Origin: Zasmidium citrigriseum
Lineage: Eukaryota; Ascomycota; Dothideomycetes; Mycosphaerellales; Mycosphaerellaceae
Reading direction: 5' to 3'
DNA length: 64,000 nt
Assembly (NCBI GenBank): GCA_002786025.1
Contig: NHNW01000079.1
Coordinates: 90,663-154,662, forward strand
Shown: piece by piece, positions 1 to 9,700 of the stretch
Layout of the letters: each line of letters starts with the position of its first letter
How positions within the stretch are numbered: position 1 is the stretch's first letter
Notes under the pieces: generated by a model
Seen by the model: the letters and a program-made list of their open reading frames with translations, nothing else
The model's database searches: none
What the model was told of the DNA's origin: nothing
Made by a program: the position numbers and the translations under genes

Positions 1-198
1 TACGCCGGAGAAGAGGGTGAAGAAGATTTTTAGGATGATGGACAAGGATGAGAATGGGAGCTTGGATATGGCCGAGTTCAAGGTTAGTCCAGCAAGAGCG
101 CAGATGAAGCCAGGGATACTGACGGTATATTTCAGGAGGGCAGCAAGCGCGACGAGACCATCGTGTCTGCACTATCACTGTACGATGGCCTGGTATGA
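1..198 (+). CDS. frq1: Frequenin / neuronal calcium sensor 1 (Frq1), C-terminal end only
   Basis: This is the 3' end of an EF-hand calcium sensor; the 5' part lies outside the window. Reading from base 2 gives the last EF-hand loop (DKDENGSLDMAEF). A 53-bp intron follows at 83-135 (donor gttagt, branch ctgac, acceptor ttcag). The second exon codes EGSKRDETIVSALSLYDGLV and stops at 196-198. That ending is the hallmark C-terminus of NCS-1/frequenin proteins. In the family the myristoylated protein senses cytosolic calcium and, in yeast, activates the phosphatidylinositol 4-kinase Pik1. The N-terminal myristoylation site and first EF hands cannot be seen. A single unspliced frame also runs on here, but it breaks the family match after AEFK, so the spliced model is preferred. 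Confidence 0.88.
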
Positions 199-875
199 GC
201 GAGATGATTTTGATGAGAGCAGAGAACAGCACCATGCATGGAAAACGGAGTCTACGGCGACGAGGGAAGACTGTACTGACTATGATGTCGTTTACTGGAT
301 ACCAAGTAGGTTCAGCGGCTATGCAGAGTGCATGCATAGCGGGTATGACAGCTTTTGTGCATTCTTTCACAATCTCGATCCTACCAACACTCTGCCCTCC
401 AGCTTCTTTTGCCCCCAAAGGCTGACACTGCAGACTGTGAGCCAGAAACTCCGTGATTCGGGTAGGATTCTCGGCAGCGAAAGACTTTGCTGTGGCAATA
501 TTACAGTCTGTGCGCGGTCGTGTTGATCTGGTGGATGAGAGAATGGAGAGGAGCAGATCCGTGGGCCGAGTTAGGAAGGAGCTACAGCGGAAACTTCCGG
601 GTAATTTTCTTGGCGATCACATGTGTCGGCAAGTAAGCGCTAACCATTTTGGCAGTAAAGTAAGAGACATTTGCAGGTGACAAGAAGTGAGAAGACAAGC
701 GGCACGAGTAAAGTGAGCTCATGTAGACCCTTCGAAAGGCAGCTTTACCATCTGCCTTGCCTCCACACAACACACACATTGCTTACGACCAATACAGCGG
801 CTGCCGTTCCACAACTTCGACACAAGCACATAACACACATCAATCGAACTCGAAAGATCACCCAACATCCCGGCC
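199..875. other. Intergenic region upstream of F-box gene
   Basis: This holds the 3' flank of the frequenin gene and the promoter side of the F-box gene. Short open frames on both strands look like chance frames, with no family resemblance and no splice structure. A CA-rich tract (about 760-870) immediately precedes the F-box start, as is common for fungal 5' leaders. Confidence 0.5.
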
Positions 876-1685
876 ATGTCGGCTGCCGAGCGCGTCTTCA
901 GCATCCCCGAGCTGCTCGAGAACATCTTGCTCCAGATACCGATGAAGACACTGCTTCTAGGCCAGCGCACCTGCAAGACCTGGAAAGCCACCATCGACGC
1001 CTCCAAACCACTACAGCGAAAGCTTTTCTTCCTGCCCGAGCTCGGCTCGCCGCTCCAATTCGTCAACAACAAAACCATCTACCTCCTGAACTACATCGGC
1101 ATTCCCCCTCAATACAAAGACGAAGTCTACCACCTCCCCGCCACCCCAGCCGAAGCCCAACGCATGAAATACAAATGGTGCAGAGCCGACGGCATCCCCG
1201 TCCCCATCTACGAAAACCCCGTCCTCCGCTGCTTCGACGAATTCCTCGACCGCGCCCTCAACCGCGGCTTCCGAAACCGCATCTCCGAACGCCACATCGG
1301 CGAGAATGCTTCCTGGCGTCGCATGCTGCTCTGCCAACCATCCATCCAGACAAGCTTCAAAGCGACCGTCCACGAGGCCTGGAGTCATGATAAGGAGAAA
1401 TTTTCGGGGCCGATCGCTGACAGCGGGCGAGTGACGCTGGGGCGTCTCGCGGATGCTCTGGTTTCGGATGCGAGGGAGTTTTTTATGAAGCATCAAGGCA
1501 CGCCGGAGTACTGGTCGTATATCTCGCCATTTCGCGGCGAGGAGCTTTGGGAGGAGAGTGTGGATTGGGATGGGGGGTATGTTGATGATGATGATGAGAG
1601 TGAGACGAAATATTCCAGGCCTCTGGTTGAGCACGCAGGTACTAGACGTGCTCGTGCTAGACGTGTTAGACGGGTGCGAATTTGA
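876..1685 (+). CDS. F-box domain protein, 269 aa
   Basis: This is a single-exon gene starting at an ATG in good context (cggccATGtc). Residues 8-45 form a typical F-box (FSIPELLENILLQIP, then a Leu/Cys/Trp pattern ending CKTWKATI). F-box proteins bind Skp1 and present substrates to SCF ubiquitin ligases. The remaining ~220 residues show no repeat (no LRR, WD40 or Kelch pattern), so the substrate is unknown. An acidic stretch (DDDDESE) is followed by a strongly basic tail of alternating Arg-Ala/Arg-Val. That tail could be a nuclear or nucleolar signal, or the product of low-complexity drift. It is different in sequence from the four F-box-like family genes elsewhere in the window. Its downstream neighbour is a decayed transporter on the other strand. 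Confidence 0.8.
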   Translation: MSAAERVFSIPELLENILLQIPMKTLLLGQRTCKTWKATIDASKPLQRKLFFLPELGSPLQFVNNKTIYLLNYIGIPPQYKDEVYHLPATPAEAQRMKYKWCRADGIPVPIYENPVLRCFDEFLDRALNRGFRNRISERHIGENASWRRMLLCQPSIQTSFKATVHEAWSHDKEKFSGPIADSGRVTLGRLADALVSDAREFFMKHQGTPEYWSYISPFRGEELWEESVDWDGGYVDDDDESETKYSRPLVEHAGTRRARARRVRRVRI

Positions 1686-1852
1686 GACAAGAGCTACGAA
1701 GGCTGCTTGTGCTTCTATTGATGTACCATGAGTGGGAGGAGGTTTTGATAGAGGCTCTGAGTCGAGTCGGACAACCTGGTGGATGCACGAGAAAGTGGAA
1801 CAAGTCATCGGGAGTCTTTCATGCTTCACAAGCGATGGTTTGGGCACTTCGT

Positions 1853-2685
1853 TCAAACGCCGATCTCGATGCTGAGCTTTTGCGTCCGTGTGGCTGGACC
1901 TTTGACCGTGCAATCATCCTGCGGTGCCTCTCCCCCCTCAATGCCTTTCACAACCTGCCTTCTGGTCTGTAGCCATGGACCAGTAAACAAATCCTCAACC
2001 TCCTCAAGACTAAGCCCCGCCGTCTCAAATAAACATAAAGCAGCGCCATCGCACACCAAGCCGCAAAGAATATGAATGCTGCCCAATTATCCGTATTAGC
2101 TAGCAGCGAAGGCATGGCGTAACTCATAGCATAGAGGAAAATCCAGGAGAAAGTTTGAGAGAGCGTGTTTCCGAAGGAGCGGATCTTGTTAGGCCAGAGT
2201 TCGGAGCCAAAGACGTAGGGGAGGACGAGGAGGCCTGGGGAGTGTGTTAGTTAGAGTTGATGGGTGGTGAGGGTGGGGACGTACCGATTGCCCAGCCGAA
2301 GGCGTGGATGAAGATCATTGCGACTGCTGCTTCAGACGCTGAGGAAGACACAGCGCCGGAAGAGTCTTGACTTTGATATAGACGCCCACGTAAACATCCG
2401 TGATCATTTGAATGGTCGCGCCGATGAAGAGAGATCGCCGGCGTCCAAGCATGTCGACGAAGAGGAACGATGCCAAGAGGGAGAAGCAGAGCTTGGACAG
2501 GGCGTACATCCCGGAGATGAAGATATTGTGAGCTGTTCCGCCGGAGTTGGCGCCGTTGATTATCTTGAGGATTGAGACTAGGTATGAAGTCAGGGAGTTG
2601 GCGCCGATAGTCGAGGCAGGGCGAAGAGGATGATGGCTTGCCGGACACGGCGGAGGTTGGACTTGACTGTGAAGGTTTCTTTCAT
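1853..2685 (-). pseudogene. MFS sugar transporter, broken C-terminal half
   Basis: Reading the minus strand from 2685 downward, family features appear in successive, different frames. First comes the loop before TM7 (MKETFTVKSNLRRVRQAI), then after a one-base shift GANSLTSYLVSILKIING and VDMLGRRRSLFIG. After another shift comes AMIFIHAFGWAIG. An apparent intron (about 2233-2282) leads to LPYVFGSELWPNKIRSFG and further membrane helices. After a third shift comes FETAGLSLEEVEDLF, the conserved PETKGLSLEE-type end of fungal sugar porters. The N-terminal six helices are not found upstream. At least three frameshifts and the missing half make this a pseudogene. The substrate is not deducible. Sequence errors could explain one shift, but hardly three plus a truncation. 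Confidence 0.8.
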
Positions 2686-2844
2686 ACTCTTAAGATGCCT
2701 GATGTGGAGTACAATTCTGTCTCTTGACGAATGTGGCTCTCAATGTTGAGCAGCAACACAGAGAAACCTGTAGGCCACTTTCTTGATATCTTCTCTTCCG
2801 CTTCTGACAGATCAAGCCGCCTCTCCGTACCCTGAACCAAACAT

Positions 2845-3422
2845 ACAAACAACGGCGAGGCGACCGTCCCACTCGAGAGCGTGAGACTTATGAAATCGGC
2901 CAAAACTTCCCAGAGTTGGCAGAGTTCGGCTTCAGTGAAAGTCGAGTACCTCATCACTCACATGACAATAACACACCATCGCTGACAAGACATCGATAGC
3001 TCTGCTGGTGCACCGACAGCATCGACGAAGGATTCGTAATCGACTACGTACCTTCCTACGGCGACACCTTGTTCGTCTGCTCAGGAGACTCGGGACATGG
3101 CTACAAGTTCCTGCCTAATCTCGGAAAGGTATCATCACTTGACTCGATTTCTGGTGGATGGATGGCTGAGCTCTCTGTGCAGTACGTGAAAGACCAACTC
3201 GAACGGAAACCGAATCGCTTCAGCGAGCTTTGGCAGTGGCGAACGGCCAAGGAAGGCGAGAAATGCAATGGCTTGGAGGAGGGAGAGGGAGGTCCGAGGG
3301 AGATGTCGAGGGTGGTAATGGCGAAGCGTAAGCATGCCTTTCGAATCGTGACATGTGACTGCAGGCTAATGCGGCTCTTTAGCAAGCGATCACCGATTTT
3401 TGGGTGTGGTGTCTTGAGTTAG
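2845..3422 (+). pseudogene. FAD-dependent amine/sarcosine-type oxidase, C-terminal remnant
   Basis: Only about the last 150 residues of a DAO-fold FAD oxidase (sarcosine oxidase / fructosyl-amino-acid oxidase group) are visible. EATVPLESVRLMK is followed by a frameshift to NFPELAEFGFSESR. A plausible intron (about 2946-2999, branch gctgac) leads to LCWCTDSIDEGFVIDY and then GDTLFVCSGDSGHGYKFLP. The SGHG(F/Y)K motif is the FAD-contacting signature near the family C-terminus. A second intron (about 3130-3183) precedes YVKDQLERKP and ELWQWR. The FAD-binding Rossmann N-terminus (GxGxxG) is absent upstream, where the transporter remnant lies on the opposite strand. I read it as a truncated, frameshifted gene. 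A functional short protein is unlikely. Confidence 0.7.
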
Positions 3423-3622
3423 CGAGATGGCAAGAGGAAGAGATGTTCGTTCGATCTGCCCGGATCATGTTGTTGGTGTTTCAGAGACTGCACAGTCACA
3501 TGAAATTGTCGTCTTCATTCTTTTGGTATCTATTCATCTTCGTCAAGTCGAAGCCATATCGACCGGGTATAGATTCGTCACATGCCTTCCCAATTCCTCC
3601 TCCCATTCCAACTCAACCCTCT

Positions 3623-4845
3623 CTAAGTACGGGTAGCGAAACCAATACGGCTGTTGGTAGTATCAAAAGCAGAGTAGTAGTTCTCCAGGAACTTCTGTCC
3701 AACAATGCAGTTGACGCCGGAGCTGCCACCATCGTTGATCCAAGCGTAGTACTTGCCCGAAGCAAGGCCAAAGTTGGAGTACTGAGCCTGGGGAACAAGG
3801 TACTGGTTGGGGGTAAGAGTGTAAGTCGTGGAGCCGAACTTGATGCCAAAGTTGCCGGTGGGCTTGCTGTTGCAGGCGGCGAGGCCGGAGTTGCTGTCGG
3901 TCTTGCAGCCGCTGGCGGAGAGGAAGGCGTTGTAGGCCGAGGTGGGGATGTAGATGAGGGTGGTGCCGGTGTCGATGATGCCCTGCTGGTTGGAGGCGAG
4001 GGTCTGGCTGCCGTAGGTGAAGCTGGAGATGGCCAGGCCCCAGTAAGGGGAGGCGCTGCCGCTCTTCAGGGTTGGGAAGTAGGTCAGGCTGCCGGAGTAC
4101 TTGGAGCTGTCGGTGCCGCCGAGGGTCAGCTCGCCGTTGGCATCGTTGGTGTCGCTGCCGGATTCGGGCTTGAAGTACACACCGAGGACTTCGGTGGAGA
4201 TGGAACCCTGGTTGTAGAGGTTGTCCATGAAGGTTGGGACGGTGTTGGCGTTGGACACGGTGCCCTGGGTCAGGTCTACCGGGCCGAAACCGACGATGCC
4301 GTCGACGCCGCTGAAACCCTGGCTGGAGGTGGCGGCACCGATGGACTGCGAGTTGACGGTGAGGCCGCCGAAGCTGACCTTGTCGGTGTACTCGTTGCCC
4401 TTGAAGGAGCCGCTGCCGTAACTGACCTGAACGGTACCGCCAGTAGACTTGCCAGTGGAGGTACGCTCGCAGGCGGACTGGGCACCACACCAGGTGTTTG
4501 ATGCTGGGATAAAGTAAGTATTGAACTGAACCATCATGAATGGTGTTACGTACAGCCAGTGTCAACGATCAACTGCCAGGTGTTGCCACCAATCGACACA
4601 GGAGCAACATAGGTGACGTCCTCGTTGGTGATGCCGCCTGAGCTGACCTGTGGCGAGGGACCGACCGAGGAGGACTGCACGCCGTTGATCTTGTTGATGC
4701 GAGCCTGGCCGCTGGCAACAAGGCTCTTCGCAGACTTGGCCTTCTGGACGTGGGTCAAAGGCAGGACGGCAGTCTTGGCCTGGCGCTCAGTCGGCGCAGC
4801 AGAGGCAATCGCCGCAAGGGCAAGAGAGGCGGCGATGAAATGCAT
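3623..4845 (-). CDS. Secreted pepsin-type aspartic protease (A1 family), 390 aa
   Basis: Two exons: 4845-4554 and 4503-3623, with a 50-bp intron (donor gtacgt, acceptor cccag) that splits the first active-site motif. Splicing restores DTGSSNTW with catalytic Asp about residue 95. The second catalytic Asp is in IIDTGTT at about residue 275. The flap YGSGSFKG supplies the conserved Tyr. An N-terminal signal peptide (MHFIAASLALAAIASAAP) precedes a propeptide of about 60 residues, so the enzyme is made as a secreted zymogen (aspergillopepsin/endothiapepsin type). Length fits the family. Without the intron the protein would end in ...VDTGCT, so the intron is certain. The upstream region carries two copies of a GATA-containing repeat (see 5263-5346). 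Confidence 0.93.
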
Positions 4846-6737
4846 GTCGAAGATGCGATGTAGAACCGAAAAGCTGAAGATGTGATGCTGTTGCTGCTGA
4901 AACGAACATCATTTCTGGGAGGAACATGGCACCTTATGTACTCGTGGTCGAGCACGCTTGCCATCCCGTTCGGTCGTCTCCTCGTGATATTCACGATTGC
5001 CAGCGTGACATTGTACCTGATCGCCAAACCCGCAGCAGACGCGGTGTTCGGTGCAAGTGTTGCAAAGGCGAACCACATCGCCCATATTGACGCGCAAAGA
5101 CACCTTCCGCATTAGGCAGGTCCGTGAATCAAGTCGTGGGGGGAGAGCTGTGTTAGCCCGTCCTAGTTCCAAGGACGTCCTGCGACCATCGACTTTTCGA
5201 GTAGGTATCTGGAATATCCATCAGCTACTGCTGCACCCAAGATGCTAAGAGTGGTGTGCTCGAGGCTTATCACTTCTTACCTCCCTGAAACAAGATGCGA
5301 TCGACAAGCTTGATTGTCCTGTGACAAGGCTTATCACTTCTTACCTGCTGCAACAAGCTCGATCACCGGCGACTAGCGTGGATGGAGAAAGCGCTTGCTG
5401 GTTGCATGTAGGCGAATAAAGTTGATAGACGCGAGGATGGGTAGAGATAGGTATCTTTAGGCTAGTCCCCTCTTCGAGACGAATTAGCTGTGTTTACCGA
5501 GGATGCATACATAGCGTCAGTGGCTTTGTGAGGAACGATTCGTCCATGGTTCGGCCCATGATCCTTTCCAGTCGTAGGACGCAAGCCACAGCGGATATAG
5601 GATGCAGCCTTGAGGGAAGACAAGGGCTTTAAATCCTGAGCTTCACTTTATTTGAGATGGCGTCAGCAAGTCCCTGAAGAGTGTATTGGTTGGAGGCCCT
5701 GTAAGCCACGCTGTCTTCGTCGAACCTTTTGCCAACTTCACGAGGAGAGTGAAGTGATAGCTTATCTAGGTTGCTCGATGGTTTGCGTGGTTCTTCGAGG
5801 ATACCGCCGACGAGCTCTTCGAACGTCCCCGGCAGGTAGTATCTCCAGTCTTTAGAGCTGCGACCCAAGCGGTAGATACGGTATTTCTGGCTGTTGTACC
5901 GCCGCGCCTCGGTAGAAGGAGATCGCCTCCTGCAGAGCAGCAACCGGAGAATTGACAGCTCTAAGCGTTCGCGCCGGAGGAACGGCGATCATCTGTTGGC
6001 GCTAAGTTCCAGGCACATGAAACCACACACCGCAGCTCTTGCTGGCAGGAGACTAAAGAAGCAGCCACCGACGCTGTCCCGTTGACAGCCGTCGCACCTG
6101 CCAGAAGAACACCAGCTTCGAATAAAGCCGCGATGTTGCAAGCGCTCGGATTTGTACATGCCCGTCCCCGAGAGATAGCGCTTCAATCTTGCGAAGAGGC
6201 GATGTCACCTTCTTGACAAAGTCGTTCGCAACACGCCACGCATCCAGAAGAGCTAGCCAGACGGGATGTGTTCACCACGAACACCTCGAGCAGATTTGTT
6301 ATTGTTTGGAGTAGAGTGATCCAGGCTCTCCGCGCAAACCGAATGGAGAAAGTTGATGGAGAAACCAGCAGATGTGATGTGACTTGCAGGCCACTGGAAC
6401 TCCTCTCTCACGTTGTCCAAATCCAGATCGAGGAAGAACTCTGAAGCGCTGCAGAGATGCAGGTATTTGCGGTGAGAAACTGAAGTCGACAGGAAACCTT
6501 CGATCCTTGTATTCGAGAGATGGCCGTTCGTCAGCAGGGCCGCAATGCATGCAGGGCACCCTCGAAGGTTGGCATCTCGACGCCAGGGATCTCCGTTGTG
6601 GCATCCAGAAAGGCAAGAGCGAGTCCAGAACTCCAGAGAGGGGATGGAGATCAGACAGCATTCGATTGAACAGCGCTCTAACTCTACACATTCTTGCCGC
6701 CAAACACCCAAACGCCCCGCAAAGTACACTTCTTTCA
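4846..6737. other. 1.9-kb region without a confident gene
   Basis: The right end is the RPA190 3' flank and the left end is the protease promoter. Minus-strand frames at about 5629-5940 and 5990-6250 have coherent-looking segments (for example LFEAGVLLAGATAVNG and YYLPGTFEELVGG). They lie in different frames, lack ATG starts or shared splice sites, and match no family I know. They may be remnants of a decayed gene. I see no RNA gene or mobile element here. Confidence 0.4.
5263..5346 (-). promoter_or_regulatory. Direct repeat with paired GATA-factor sites upstream of protease gene
   Basis: The 20-base word aggcttatcacttcttacct occurs at 5263-5282 and again at 5327-5346. On the protease-coding strand each copy contains TGATAAG, a match to the HGATAR site of fungal GATA factors. 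The two sites lie roughly 420-500 bp upstream of the protease ATG. AreA-type GATA factors are known to control extracellular proteases under nitrogen limitation; the link here is inferred from sequence and position only. Confidence 0.45.
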
Positions 6738-9700
6738 CTAATCCTCCATCTCAACATCCCCCTCCCCATCAATGCCTCTCTCCTTGACAGTCTCTTCAAG
6801 CGGCATAAGCACATCGAAACCCCCAGTCCCCACACCCCCAACCCGTCCGGTAACAATCCTCGCACTCGGGCCCTTAAGATCATCAAAATCCCCCTCCAGC
6901 ACCGCATCCCTCAAAAAGCCCAACGTAGTCTCAAAACTCATCTTCATAAACGGGGAAGGATTATTCCTATACCCCATACGACTGAAAGCCTGATACACAC
7001 CATCACGGGTCATGTAATCGGCGATGAGAGTCAAGTGGCGGGTATCGACAGAGATTCCGTGACCGCCGAAGACGCCCTTCATTTCCTTGACAATGGCGCC
7101 GCGACAGGCTTCCACGCCGTAATGCCGCAGGATGTCGGCGATGGAGTTGGTGTAGATGTGGTGGGGGTGGACGATGTGTTGGTAGTCCCACATGGCGGGG
7201 ATATTCACGCCTGAGGCGGCGATGATGGGGATGTTCTTCTTGTCCTCTTTCGTTGCTTGTTCGTCCAGCATGCAGGAGGTAATGCCCGGCACGGACTGGA
7301 TGAGGGCTTGGTGGAGGGCGGCTTCGACGAGGTTGAGCATGAGGATTTTGGCGGTCGTGGAGTCGTACTCCATGGTGAAGCGGCAGGAGGCGCCCGTCTT
7401 GTCGTCGAAGGAGAAGGAGACGATGTCGTTGGTCTTGGTGGCGCCTTTGATGCGGGTTTCGCGGTTTTTGGCGTGCGATTTGGCGACTTCGTCCGGCTCG
7501 GGGGAGGATCGAGGGCTGCCCCCGTATGCTGAATCTGCTTCCTCCTCGGTCTCAGGCTCTGGCTCGGGCGTTGCATCCCTCTTTCGCAGGTCCTTCTCTT
7601 CTTCATCCTCGTACGCATCGTAGCCAGCTTGTTGTTTGTTGCTCTTTGCCTTGTCTCTCGTGGCGTCATCGTCTCCCTCATCGTCAGAATCGTCATCACC
7701 TCCAGCGCGTTCGCCTTCAGGACGAGGTCTCTCTTCCTCTACTCTTCCAGCAGACTTGCCAATCTCTGGCAGGGCATCATCGGCAGCCTTCAACGTCTTG
7801 GCGTCACCGCGCTTCTTCAACTCTTTCCTGGTGGCAGCTTGCAGTCGCGGAAGCATGCGATGCTCGATCGTGGTGACAACGTCCTGGATCGTGATTGCGT
7901 ACTCCTTCTGATACTCCTCGGCTGGGAAGAACTCGAGCTTGACTTCATATCTCTTCGCCTCGCCGTATGCAAGGCCCTTGCCAGTAGTCTCAGTCACGGT
8001 GACCTTGTCGACGATCTCTGCCAATGAGAGCTTGCTGATACCCTTGGCGAATTTCTTCGCGTCGTCGACGGTGATGTCGTCATTGAGCTTCAAAGTCATT
8101 GCTGGCGTGGAGATGTTCGTAGCGGCAGTCATGACAATTTCTCGCAGACGAGGAATACCGAGCGTAACGTTCTTCGCAGCGTGACCAGCCAAATGGAAAG
8201 TGTTCAGGGTCATCTGCGTAGACGGCTCGCCAATCGATTGACCAGCAACGACGCCGACCGCTTCTCCGGCTTCCACCACGGATTTGAGGTATCGCATGTC
8301 GAGGATGCTGTTGAAGTTCTTCTTGGATACAGTTCCGATGCCCTCGATGCCCTTCTTCTTGTCACGGATGAGGCGATCCTCGTTCTTGTCCACAAACTCC
8401 TTGGCATCTACCAGGATCTTTTCGCTCACACTGCCTCCATAGGTGCTGGGAGGATACAAGGCAAGTGCAGGATCGCTCGCACCAAGTTCGCCCGTCTTGC
8501 GGTACGCCTTCTCTGCATTCTTGGCGTACTGCTTCGCCTCTTCGTTGATCATCCGCTCGAAAGACTCCTTCATTTGGAAAGTGTTGAAGAGCGAAAGGTA
8601 ATTCTCCGCCGCGAACTTGAAGTCTGGAAGATACTTGGCCTTACCGACATCGAGACCGTCTTCGCCGTACAAAAATTGGACGACACTACCGTCCTCACTG
8701 TGGCGTACAGACGTATCGTACTCGACTTTCAGGCCTTCCATACCCTTGATGATACATCGCTGGAGGTATCCAGAGCGCGAAGTCTTGACAGCGGTATCGA
8801 TGAGACCTTCTCGACCAGCCATAGCATGGAAGAAGTATTCTTGAGGTCGGATACCAGTCAAGAAGCGATCCACGATGTACCCTCCAGCACGAACACTAGA
8901 TTCGAATGGCTTGAAGCAAGGCAAGGTCTTGCCACTGACCATTACCGGCACTCGCCGGCCTTCCAGAACTTGCTGTCCAAGATTGCAAGAAATGAGGTTG
9001 ACGTTGACTTTGGAACCCTTCGCACCCGAGTTGGTCATCGTCTGCATCTGGTTCTTTGGGAATGGCTTGGCGAGACCTGCGGGCATGCACTGATTGGAGA
9101 CGTCCGAACTGAGATCCTTGGTCGCGCCGTTGGTAAGCTGATCCAGCCCGTGCTGCTTGGTATCATCGCGCAGAACGTCCTCCAGACGCCGTCGAAGCTC
9201 CTTATCATCGCTCTTGGGCTTATGGTCAGTCAACGACACATACTTGGCTGCGACTTCCAGGCCAACAGTCTGTGCACCAGCGAGAGCCTTCTGACGATCG
9301 ATTTCACCCTTCTTGGTGAAGATCAGATCCTCAACACCGCAAGAGAAGGCTCGCATGTGCAGCAGCTTGGTCAAGAGTCGTCCTAATATACTGAGCATCT
9401 TTCCTGCGACGGTGTGTCCATATGCTTCATAGATGGCGTTGATGAAGCCACCACTCGATGGACCAATCTGCTTCTTGTCGAGGATACCCTGGCACAAGTA
9501 GCCGCGCTGGACAATGACTTCGTTTTCAGTCTTGCCAACATCGCCCCACAACTTGCTGTCCGTGGTCGACTTGCCGGACATAGTCAGGCCTTGAGTATTA
9601 TCGGGCATGATGTTCTTGAGCACGGACGTAATGACCTGCTTACCGGTCCAAAGGGGCTTGGGTTTGATGATGGCAGGTGTCACGGTTTCAACTCTGCCAG

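Noticed and set aside
671..1390. 239-codon plus-strand frame rich in Arg/Pro/His
   Set aside because: Overlaps the F-box gene in another frame; the composition is typical of a shifted reading of GC-biased codons.
3404..4501. 365-codon plus-strand frame rich in Gly/Ala/Val
   Set aside because: Mirror of the aspartic protease coding strand; its composition is that of an antisense shadow.
6253..6738. 161-codon minus-strand frame downstream of RPA190
   Set aside because: Some segments look protein-like, but there is no family match and no consistent continuation; it is also partly antisense to another open frame.
6384..7214. 276-codon plus-strand open frame
   Set aside because: Antisense to the RPA190 3' end; the frame openness follows from the codon bias of the gene on the other strand.
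8181..9386. 401-codon plus-strand open frame
   Set aside because: Lies entirely antisense within RPA190, with no independent homology or start context.
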